Shown here piece after piece: positions 1 to 9,130 of a stretch of DNA of 64,000 bases. Position 1 is the stretch's first letter. Every line of letters begins with the position of its first letter. The notes beneath the pieces were generated by a model. That model made no database searches, was not told the DNA's origin, and was given only the letters and a program-made list of their open reading frames with translations. A program made the translations under genes and the position numbers. Location of the stretch: assembly GCF_040807025.1 (NCBI RefSeq), contig NC_090942.1, positions 76,675,987 to 76,739,986 on the forward strand, read 5' to 3'. Origin of the DNA: Struthio camelus (lineage: Eukaryota > Chordata > Aves > Struthioniformes > Struthionidae).

Positions 1-2968
1 TGCTAGAACAAGCACCTCACTGTGGTAAACTGTGAGGGGGAAGGGAAAGGCAGGGGGTGTGGATGCCTTTCTAATAAGGAGCAAATCTGCACTTAAAATT
101 TGATCACAGAAGATCTCAGAGGAGGTCGAAAGTCTGTAATGACTGGTGAAAATCAGTGCAACTACTTTTTAACTAACACAGGAGACAGGGAAGCTGAGCT
201 GTAAAAAAATGCATAAAAGGGGGAGGAAAAACGAAAAGAAAAAAACAGGCTTTTATAGAGGCAGGAGAAAGAACTCTTCCCCATCCCTGGCAGACCAGCA
301 GAGCTGCCTGAAATCGCACTCCCCACTCCCCGGAAAGCACAAGGTCACGTTTTCCCGCCTGTCCCAGCTGTGACCTGCCTCCCCTGGGGCACAGCGGGAG
401 CACCGGACGGGAAGAGGCGTTCCGGCACCCCGGGAAAGGGCAGCAGCCGCAGGTGCGCTGTCACTGGGTGCCCCGTGAGTTCGGCGAGGCGGAACAGCCT
501 CTGCTGCTCGGCCTCGGGCAGGGCAGCTCCACGCAGCCCACAGCGTAGCCGTAATTGAGGCCGCGATGAATTTTAGTGTTTGTGACAGATCGACAGCCCT
601 GGGAGACTGCAATCCTGTAGGCGCAGAGAGGGTGCAGAGAGTGAAGTGACACTGGCAGCTCCCCCACGCTGTCCAGCCCACACGTGTCCGGGACTTGCAC
701 AGTCACTGCTAGTTGCAAGTGAGACGCTAGCTTCTCTCAGGCACTTCACAAGGACTGCAGTATCACCAGAGATAGCAAATCAAAATTTCAGACCTTCTTA
801 AGTGAAACTGGCTCTAAAAAATCCAAGTGTTTTTTCAAGGAGAGGAAATCTGGGTGTTTTTATTACTCGCTTTCTTCGAGGTCATGCTTTTGAGTTCATT
901 TCTGCAGCTAGCAGGCAGGAACTCTTCTCAAGTGAAGGCAGAGATCACATGACTCCAGGAGTTGATATTTGAAGAGAAAAGGAAATACATCGTGAGATCC
1001 ATGGTACGACCAGACTGTAAATTTGCCAGGGCTGAAATGTGCAGTGCCCACAGTCCCCAGGCTTGCTGGATGCTAAAGACATTCAGTCTGCCCCGACTAG
1101 AAGTGAAAATTAAACAAAGAAACAACCCCCCTCCCCTCCCCAAAAACCAACATAGAGGCTTAATGCCTACTCCAAGGTCCGTTACGGCTGAGAAAAGGAC
1201 TCAGGTTGACTTAATTGGTAGGTCAGGCCTTTCCTAAACAGAACTGCAATCCGTCCATACATGAAACTTTCATTGCCTTCAGTGGAAGTTGCATGATGTT
1301 ACCTTCTGTTGGTTTAATAAACTCAACTGTATTCATTTAACACCCTATAATGGAACCTTTCATGCCACTATAATATACTGGATAAATAAGACCTGTTTTC
1401 AAAGTTTATTGCTTAGGAAAATACATTTACCAGCTTACGGCCCTTACCTTGTATCTTGCGGTTTATGAGAAATACAATATGTACTCAAGTGTATACAATA
1501 AATATAGCACCCAGTCCTGTACTCCCGGCACTCAGGAAGTGCAGATCAGATTCCACATATTATATAGTTATAGAAAAGTAGGTAGGGAATAACAAGGCTT
1601 GATAATACATATTTGCACATAAGTGAACATATATCTAAGCCTGTCAGGCTGTTGTCCATTGTTTATGTTTTTTTAACCTTGAGAAAATATGAAACATACA
1701 GTTTGGCTTAGGCTCCAAAGGGAACTGAGGAAGCCTAGAATGTAATAATTAAAACTGACTCTTAGGGTCCCTCCTGTCATTTGCCTTTTGCCCCCAAACA
1801 GCAGTGGGTTATCAGCCTCAATTACAAACCTTTATTTTTTTCACCTGTTTGCTTTTATTGGGCATTGGTATTATCTGAACACTCATATTTTGTCCTTATG
1901 TTTTATGTAATAAAATTTAATAGACTCCGCTGATGCTATAACCTGGCGTGAAATCTTTTGGTGTATTTGATTTAGGGGCTAATAAAAAGAAGCCTTCCTG
2001 TTATTGTGCATGGAAAATACTGAACTTGTTAAAAACCTAAAAGGATCTACGTTTACCGCCCAATGAAATCTAAACTGATTCATATTCCCAAAGACTTAGG
2101 AGTTTGAAAAAGACCTAAAGCCTGGCCAGTGCTCTGGGTTCAAGCCACCTAACTTGGTTCGTGATGGCTATGATTTTTTTCAAAAGGGCTCACGGCTGCC
2201 CTTGCGGTGCATATAGTAAAATGATAGGAAGGACGTCACTCCTTCACAAGGCTGATTCCTTCCCTGGTGTGAGGAGCTGGAGTATGTAAGCGCGCTCACC
2301 CCAGTGTGACTCTGTCTACGTAGCAAGTGTTAAGCTGTTTAAATATGCAGGTCAAATTAAAGTGGTTGGCGAGTTACAGAGTTGAGGGGCTGAACCTACT
2401 TCACTTTCATGCCTCTGGTAACCCAAGGTGTAGAAGAGCATCCAAGGTCTACTGCAGTCAGTGGTAGTTTTTTTTCCATTAACTTTGACAAATTTTGAAT
2501 CCAGCTTATGAGTAACTGGCTTCAACAGGTGTACTGATGTAACGTAGCTGCCTTTGGCCCATTAGCAATACTTTTATGAAAAAAAATCTCAAGAGACATT
2601 AAAAGCCGCACTTCTGCGTGTCCATTGGTAATTGCACAGCTAGATTGTACCTTTTTTATCTGTTTTTCATAGGAATTAATTTTTGGATACGAAAAAATGG
2701 CGTATACCTATTTTTTAACAATCCCATTTGAGCACTTCAAGAAGGGAGTTTAGTCTTCACCCAGCTTCTTCCTCCTCCGACATTTCAAAGGGCTGTGGGA
2801 AGCAACGTGGGTCTTTCTCTCGGGTGCGTTGGTGTTCCAGCTTCGTTCAACTCGCCGGGCAGCTGTGGATACACTTTCACTGGCACCGAAGAACCAGTAG
2901 AGGGAGCACGAAACACTCCCTTTATATTTCTCTCTTACATAAACATCGGCTACTGTTCGGGGGTTTTC
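1..2968. other. Spacer downstream of BHLHE41
   Basis: No gene is recognised here. The first 700 bases are moderately GC-rich and hold only short chance reading frames. From about 1240 onward the sequence is AT-rich and could include a longer version of the BHLHE41 3' UTR. TTTATT (a minus-strand AATAAA) occurs at 1405-1410, 1831-1836 and 1854-1859, so more distal polyadenylation cannot be excluded. A 161-codon plus-strand frame at 2728-3213 shows no family resemblance and overlaps the presumed UTR end. Confidence 0.5.
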
Positions 2969-2979
2969 TTTATTTTATT
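2969..2979 (-). terminator. Tandem polyadenylation signal, candidate BHLHE41 3' end
   Basis: Two overlapping AATAAA hexamers on the minus strand (TTTATTTTATT on the plus strand region) lie 2.2 kb after the stop codon. No cleavage site can be seen directly. The hexamers at 3567-3572 and 3724-3729 are alternatives. Confidence 0.35.
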
Positions 2980-5215
2980 TCTCTGGAACAGGAAGAATTT
3001 TTGAAAGGAAAGGTGATCCGCGGCTCAAACATCAAATCTGTGAAAGTCTTTAGAGTGCTGTATTTCCAGGCCATGAATTCCTTGCCTGTTTCCACCACTC
3101 TATCCTCTACGCTCACTTCTTCCCCCACCCCCCAAAACATTCAATTTTCTTACAGGAGTTCCAGGTTGGGACATACGCAATTCCCCCAGAGTTTATGGTA
3201 TGTGTATCATTAGACTGTCACAAAAATCACAATGTTTGCTCACTGTGAGCAAGAATAGCTTACATGCAGCACCAGAAGTGTAAAGTGTTAATTTTAAAGG
3301 TAAAATAAATATTTTGCAAAAAGAAGAGGAAAAGAAGTAAATGTCAAGAAGAAAGGTGTATGTTCCACAGGCATCTCTTAAAATACAGTTTGCTAAAGTG
3401 AGTTAAAGGAAACCAAGCAAATTCAAACCCAGATTAAAAATATCAAGAGGCATTAAATGATTATTTCCGGCCACACAATTATACATTTTGAAGCTCAGTG
3501 CACCCATTATGATGTATTATTGTAAGATTTTTAATTAGTAGACAACCCATTTTGTGTATTAAAGTATTTATTCCTTAGTAAGAATTTTTTTAATCACAAA
3601 ATAGTGTGGAAATATTTAGATAATAGAATTCATGGAGTGCTGGAAAATACTGAATATAAAGATTGATTTCTAATATATCACATACTAAACTGTTCTAAAA
3701 CAGCTGGTTTCTTGCAGACAGGATTTATTTTTTTTAATAATTTAAGACAGCATAAGCTTGTATCAAGCGTAAGCATTGTAACAAAAGTGCAACTTTTTCA
3801 GCAAATCCTCCCAAAAGATATTTAACTCAAAATATCATTAACACATATTTTCTCCCTACAAAAATAGCATGTCAGACATCATTAATTGGATGTATTAACA
3901 ACTATTTACATACAGCCACTCTGTAGGCTAGTAAGATTTTTTTTTTTAACGTTGTTTAAACACAGCGTTTGAGGCAAACAGTAGCAACAGCAGCAGCAAA
4001 TGCACCAAACTGACTAACAGACCCAGGATACTTATTCACTCCTAGTCAGACTGTTGTGTCTCACCTCTTACATAACATTCAAGTGAGATTTCTCACAGTG
4101 CTACCTTGGCAACAAACTAAAAATATCTAGGCAAGGTCTTGGTTTAAGCCTTATTATAAAAGCTTTATCTGTGTGATTATCTGGCATCTGGTTTGTCTCC
4201 AGAAAGGGAAATCGTGATATTTGGAAAATGGGGTGAGGGGGGAACCCGTAAAGGAAACTTACCCCGAATCGTCTAATCATTTCTGATTGCAAAGTGAGGT
4301 GTTTACCCACGGCCTCCAGTGTGTGTCATTCAGAATTTAGGATAAAATGAGTTCAGGCTGATCAGTTGCTCTGTGTTTTCTTGGGGGAGAGATGGGGCTT
4401 TTTTTTTTTTTTTTTTGGTAGTTCAGTGCAGAAACATTCATTTTATACAGCAAGGTTCGGGATGGGGGGTGGGGGGGGAGGAAGAACCTCTCGGGAACGT
4501 ACTGAATTAAATAAAGACAGGGTGAGAACAAATGCACTTGCCACAACCTGTATACCTTAGCCGAAAAAAAAAAAAAAAATAAAAATAAAAAATAAACACA
4601 AGGTTACATAACGGGTCTGACCCTCTTTCCCTTGCACAGCCAGCACGCCGGCTGGAGCCAGCGGCATCCCCGGGTGCTCAAGGCACTGCAGGTCTGCCCT
4701 CAGGGTTATCCGGCCGCGGTCAGTAAAGTGCTCGCGCGGGCGCGGGGCCGCCGCCGCCGCCGCCCCCTGCCCCCTGCCCGCCCCCCGCGCCCTCGCCCCG
4801 GGCTCCCGAGCAACAAGTGCAGCTTCTTGCCAGGTGCGACTCGGGGACACTGGAGAAACCCATTTCCAAATAAGGTGCAACATTTAAGTTACCTTAGAGA
4901 GAGAGAGAAAGAGAGAGAGAGAGGAAAAAAAGTATCCTTACTATGTTTTCTTCCTTTTCTTCTTCTTCTGCTTTGTTTTTGTTTGTTTCCTTAACATATT
5001 TACGCATGTATAAAGCCAGACATTAAAAAAATACTGAGTAGCAAATTTTATCCTCGCCGGTCCTCTGCGGCAGCGGGGCGGGGGCCCCCCGGGCCGCCCG
5101 CTCCCCCGGCCCCGCAGCCCCCCGCAGCCCCCCCGCGGCCGCCGGGGCAGGTGGCGGCGCCGCGGCCCCTGGGCCACCCGAGGGGACCCCCGGCGGCGGC
5201 GGCGGCGGCGGCGGC
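2969..5215 (-). other. BHLHE41: Probable BHLHE41 3' untranslated region
   Basis: This stretch follows the BHLHE41 stop codon on the minus strand. It is AT-rich and lacks long frames, as expected for a 3' UTR. Overlapping minus-strand AATAAA signals at 2969-2974 and 2974-2979 would give a UTR of about 2.2 kb, close to my recollection of the mammalian transcript. Nearer signals are at 3724-3729 and 3567-3572. An AU-rich element core (TATTTAT on the minus strand) near 3303-3312 would fit a short-lived mRNA. A GA-rich tract at 4902-4923 and A and T runs near 4400 and 4565 are simple repeats. The exact 3' end is inferred. Confidence 0.5.
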
Positions 5216-6267
5216 TCAGGGCCCCTCGGCGCCGGGCTCCTCGGCGGCGGCGGCCTCGGCCTCCTCGCCGGGCTCGGCGGTGGCGGCGGCCAGCCCGACG
5301 GCGGCGAAGGGGTGCGGGAGGTGGGGCGCCGGGGGCAGCACGGCGGCGGCGGCCGCCGCCTTCTCGGCGGGGCCGAGCACGGAGGAGAGGCACGGGAAGG
5401 AGGCGGCGGCGGCGGCGGCGGCGGCGGCGGCCTGGGCCGGGATGCCCGGGTAGAGCAGCGGGATGGGGGCGGCGGGGTAGAGGTACTTCTCCAGGCTGCC
5501 CTTATCCAGGAAGGGCTGCATGTAGGCGGCGGCGGCCGACGGGGAGATGAAGTAGAAGGGCAGGCAGAAGGGGGCGGCCGCCGCCGGCTGTCCGAAGTGG
5601 GCTGCGCCGCCGCCGCCAGCCCCCAGGGCCATGAGCGAGCCCAGCAGCGCGGCGTCGGGCCTGCCCAGCGCCGCCGCCGCCGCCGCCGCCGCCTCCGCGC
5701 TCCGGGCCGCCAGCCCCGGCGGGCCGGGCAGCGGGCTGCCGCCGCGGTCCAGCTTCAGCCGCTTGGGCGCGGGCGGCGCCTCGTCCCCCGACGGCTCCTG
5801 CTTGATGGCCAGGGCGGGCAGCGCCGCCGGGGCCGGGGCCGGGGCCGGGGGGGCGGCGCCGGGGGGGCAGCGCTCGGGGCGCGCTTCGGGCTCGCCGCCG
5901 TAGCCGCTGTCCGTGTCCGTGTCGGTCTCGGCGCTGGGCTCGGCGGCGTGAGTCCGCTGGATGACGGGCACGCAGTGAGCCTGGCCCTCGGGCTTGCGGC
6001 CCGGCGCGCAGGCGGGGGCGGGCGGGGAGGCGGAGGAGGAGGATCCCTTGGGCAGGGGGCCCGGCGGCGGGGCGAGGAGCGGGGCGCCGGGCAGGAACTG
6101 CGAGGAGACGGCGTGCAGGTGGCCGAGGAGCTGGGCGCAGCGCTGCTCGCGGGGCGTCCAGCTCTCGAAGCGGGAGAGGTACTGCAGCACTTCCTTGGCG
6201 CACGTCTGAAAGCCCGAGTGGAAAGCGTCCAGGTCGGCCTGCACCGGGGACTTCATGGACCGCTCCC
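5216..6267 (-). CDS. BHLHE41: BHLHE41 coding exon 5, Orange domain and C-terminal repression region
   Basis: This terminal coding exon carries residues 116-465 and the TGA at 5218-5216. The acceptor CCCGCAG ends at 6268, after a 122-base intron. It encodes the Orange domain, the acidic stretch TDTDTDSGYGG, the IKQE site and a proline/alanine-rich C-terminus containing PLLYPGIP. GC content is extreme, with GCC/GCG alanine runs, so long open frames also appear on the opposite strand. Those are shadows. Confidence 0.95.
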
Positions 6268-6716
6268 CTGCGGGGAGACGGGAGGGCACGGCGTTGGGCA
6301 CGGCACGGCACGGTGCAGGGCATCTCCGCGCCCGCGCCCCCCTCCCTGCTCCCCGCTACTTCCCCCCCCCCCCCCGCCGGCCCACTTACCGCTTTGCAAA
6401 GCGATGATTTTCTGGTGCTGCTGCTCCGTTAAGGCTGTCAACGCTTTCAAGTGCTTCAGAGTCAGCTCCAGCACCACCGCTTTCTCCAGGTGCCCCAGCG
6501 TCTGCAAAGGCAAGGCGAGGGGGCGGCTCGGCTACCTCCCCAGCGCACCCCGCCGCCGCCGCCGCCGCCGCCACTCCGGCGAGACTCGCCCCCGAGGGGC
6601 GGTATAGCGAGGGTCGCCGCCGCCACCGCCCGGGGCCCGGCCCGCGCGGGGTCCCGCCGCCCGCGGGGCTCCGCCGAGCGCGCACGGCTGCGCCGCGGCA
6701 CATGCATGCACTGGCA

Positions 6717-6751
<35 letters not shown>

Positions 6752-7492
6752 CGCGACACCTCACCGTCAGTTTCAGATGCTCGGGCAGTAAATCCTTCAG
6801 CTGGGCAATGCATTCGTTAATCCTGTCTCGCCTCTTCTTCTCTATCAATCTATGTGGCAGCTTATATGTTTCCTAGTGAGCAAAACCCGCAAAAGCCAAA
6901 CGTTAGGGTCCCCTCAGGACGACGGTCAGAACCAAAACAAATGCCATGCCGGCCACATGCAGCGCCCAGTGCCGCCAGGGCAGCGCTTCCCCCGCAAACC
7001 CGCTCGCCATCCAGGGCCAAGTTGGGAGCAGAGGCGCCGCGGATGCGCTTGCGAGCCAAGCGGCGCCGTAAAATTCAGCGACCCCCAATTAAGCGTGTAA
7101 GCGGGTCGAGGGCAGCCCCAGAAACTTACCTTGCTTTCGTCCCTCTTTACGCCTCTTTTGGGTTTGCACATGTACAAGGAAGGATAGTCCAGCCTGGAGA
7201 AAAACACAAAGATCCAATACCGGCAAGAGCAAGAGCAACCCTAGCACTTCCTCGAGTGGGAAAATAAATCCCGAGCGCCCTGCCTGAAGGGCTGGGCAGG
7301 GGATCGCCCCGCTCCGCCTGCGGAAAGGAAGCGAGACCCACACAGCTGTCTTCTCGGGGCTTCACGGCACTCTCCGAGCGAGGCGAAACGCCGGCGAGAC
7401 AGGCGACGAGCCGCTGCCCTGGCGCCTTACCCTATAAAATCCCTGTGCTCCAGCAACTGCCGCTCCGGCAGGCGAGGGATTCCTTCATCCAT
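5216..7492 (-). CDS. BHLHE41: BHLHE41 (DEC2/SHARP1), bHLH-Orange transcriptional repressor, five coding exons
   Basis: The coding exons on the minus strand are 7492-7431, 7193-7130, 6872-6765, 6501-6390 and 6267-5216. They join into 465 codons plus TGA, against about 482 residues in human. The product is a nuclear repressor that binds CACGTG E-boxes and opposes CLOCK:BMAL1; it also acts in differentiation. The protein starts MDEGIP. It has a bHLH domain at about residues 45-99, with a basic region containing EKKRRDRINE. An Orange domain lies near 130-167 (DAFHSGFQTCAKEVLQYL). A psi-K-x-E SUMO-type site (IKQE) is at 270-273, and a basic PKRLKLD stretch at 283-289. Alanine tracts fall near 308-315, 395-404 and 419-424. 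The start codon has G at -3 and G at +4 and matches the family start. All introns are GT-AG. The gene is intact, and the identification rests on near-identity of the N-terminal half to vertebrate DEC2. Confidence 0.97.
6390..6501 (-). CDS. BHLHE41: BHLHE41 coding exon 4, helix 2
   Basis: This exon encodes residues 79-115: bHLH helix 2 (TLGHLEKAVVLELTLKHL) and the linker, plus one base of codon 116. The acceptor TTTGCAG ends at 6502 and the donor GTAAGT starts at 6389. Confidence 0.96.
6717..6750. repeat. CA/TG microsatellite in BHLHE41 intron 3
   Basis: An uninterrupted CA run on the plus strand becomes UG repeats in the BHLHE41 pre-mRNA. It starts about 15 bases after the exon 3 donor and occupies a good part of the 263-base intron. 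Confidence 0.9.
6765..6872 (-). CDS. BHLHE41: BHLHE41 coding exon 3, basic region and helix 1
   Basis: This exon encodes residues 43-78: the DNA-binding basic region and first helix of the bHLH, ending in the loop (LPEHLKLT). The acceptor CACTAG ends at 6873. The donor GTGAGG starts at 6764 and is followed within 20 bases by a TG repeat on the transcript. Both boundaries are phase 0. Confidence 0.96.
7130..7193 (-). CDS. BHLHE41: BHLHE41 coding exon 2
   Basis: This exon completes codon 21 and carries residues 22-42 (LDYPSLYMCKPKRGV and onward). The acceptor TCTCCAG ends at 7194 and the donor GTAAGT starts at 7129. Intron 1 is 237 bases. Confidence 0.96.
7431..7492 (-). CDS. BHLHE41: BHLHE41 coding exon 1
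   Basis: This exon encodes the first 20 residues plus two bases of codon 21. It starts at the ATG (complement of 7490-7492) and ends before a GTAAGG donor at 7430-7425. The frame stays open upstream to 7804, but the family start is this ATG. Confidence 0.95.
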
Positions 7493-9130
7493 GTCTGACA
7501 GCCGCCGGTGCCTTGCTGCCGCTGGCGACGGAGTCTGCGGGACGCCGCGACGATCAGCCCTGCGAGATCCGCCAGCAAAGCTGCGCACATGCAGCCTCCG
7601 TCTGCCTCTCCCGCGCCGCGGGCGCGCGGCGCCCCGTGGCCCCCCGCCGCCGCCGCCGCCGCCGCCGCTCCCCCCACGCGCGTTGCCCCGGTCCGGTCCG
7701 GCCCGGCCCGCCTCGCTGCCCGCTGCCCGCGCGCACTGCGCCGCTCCGCTCCGCGCCTGCCCGCGGGGCACGCGCGCCGCCAGCCGGCCCCGCACCCGGC
7801 TCACGTGCGGCGGCGGCGGCGCCGGGCGGGCCGGGGCGGGCCGGGGGCGGGACCGAGCCGGGTGGGGGGGGGGGGAGCCCCGGCCGCCGCCCCCCCCCCG
7901 GCCGGCTCCCGGCCAGGCTTTTCCCGCTTTATTATTACTATTAATTATTATTCTTTTTTTTTAATTTTTTTTTTTTAGGCGGGGCGGGGGTGGTGTCAGC
8001 CGGTGACAGAGCCGCCGGCGGGTGAACGTGCCCGCGGGGGGGACCCAGCGCGGCGCTCGGAGATGCGCCCTGTGCCCGCGGCGCCGCTCGCCCCAGCTGC
8101 CCGCACCTCCCGTGGGGGGCGGAGAAAGAGGGGGGGGCGGGAAAGGGGCGCGTTTCACCCACGGGTGCGCACACACCTGCCGGTGCCCGGGCGCTGGCAC
8201 ACGCGCGCACACGTGTGTGGGTGTGGGTGTGTGTCCGTCCGTGCCGGCGGACTTCGCCGAGGTACTCTGCAAGCTGGCGCTGGAGGTGCTCGCCTGCTTC
8301 TAGCCGCTGTTTTGCAGCTTGCGCCCCCAAGGTGATTCCCCCCCCCCGACCTCCCTGCCCCGCGGGACCGCGGCCAATGCCTTGAGACACGTGTACGCGT
8401 AGACACACGCGCATACACGCACGCAATATACATATACATACAAGCGCGTCTGTATTTTTAAGGCGGCGGCGAGCCCTTCGGAGCGGCAGCCCGCACCGGC
8501 TGCGGCCACGGCGCGGAGGCCGCGGGTGACATTGGCACAGGGTCGCGCCGCTGCAGCGTGACCCGCCGCGCTGCCCCGGTCCCGGTCCGGGTCCCGGTCG
8601 CAGCCCCCTCCCACGGGCGCCGGGCGCAACCCGCGCAGCCCCCGCTCCGCGGCGGCACCGGCAGCCGCCTCCCTAATCCCGTCTCACGCTGGTGCGAGCA
8701 CAGGGCCGGCAACGTGACCCGACCTGCTGCCACATCACTGCCGCCGGCCCCGGCGGGATGCGCCAGCTGACACCGGGCAGCCCCGGGCCCCCCGCCAGCC
8801 CCGGCGCCGGGGCCGCTGCCCCGAGGCAGTGGCGGTGCGACGCTGCTCGCCCTGCCCCTGCGCAACGGTGCGGCCCGGGCCCCACGGAGGGAGACGGCGG
8901 GGGCGGGGGTGCACGTGTGTGTGCGTGTGCGCTTGTGCATGCATGTGCCTGCGTGCGTGTGCAGCGCGGAGCGCCCCCCACGCGTGTCCCACGGGGAGAG
9001 GGGCGGCGGGGGGCCGCTCACTCCGCGGCAGCGCTGCCAGCTGTGCTCCCGCGCTGCAAACGTGCCCTGGCGCGCTGCGTGCAGGCCCACTAGTGCCCCT
9101 CTCCTGTGCCCTCGGCTGGGATTTTCTCCC
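7493..9130 (-). promoter_or_regulatory. BHLHE41: BHLHE41 CpG-island promoter and 5' UTR
   Basis: This is dense CpG sequence continuous with the coding exons. Several GGGCGG-type GC boxes lie at 7821-7856. A CACGTG E-box sits at 7802-7807, with further CACGTG sites at 8210-8215, 8388-8393 and 8912-8917. A CCAAT pentamer is at 8374-8378. An AT-rich block at 7927-7979 gives TAATAAA-like sequence on the minus strand and could act as a TATA region, which would give a 5' UTR of about 400 bases. TG/CA-rich stretches occur near 8205-8240, 8390-8445 and 8905-8965. Vertebrate DEC2 promoters respond to CLOCK:BMAL1 through E-boxes. The start site itself is inferred. Confidence 0.6.
7802..7807. promoter_or_regulatory. 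Perfect CACGTG E-box near the BHLHE41 start
   Basis: This canonical clock-type E-box is 310 bases upstream of the start codon, beside a cluster of GC boxes. It could serve CLOCK:BMAL1 activation and autorepression by DEC proteins. Use of the site is inferred from the family, not shown here. Confidence 0.5.

Noticed and set aside
2728-3213. 161-codon plus-strand frame
   Set aside because: It lies opposite the presumed BHLHE41 3' UTR end and has no motif, start context or promoter.
5312-6607. 431-codon plus-strand open frame opposite BHLHE41
   Set aside because: It is the antisense shadow of the GC-rich exons 4 and 5, crosses their intron, and has Gly/Arg-rich low-complexity content with no family resemblance.
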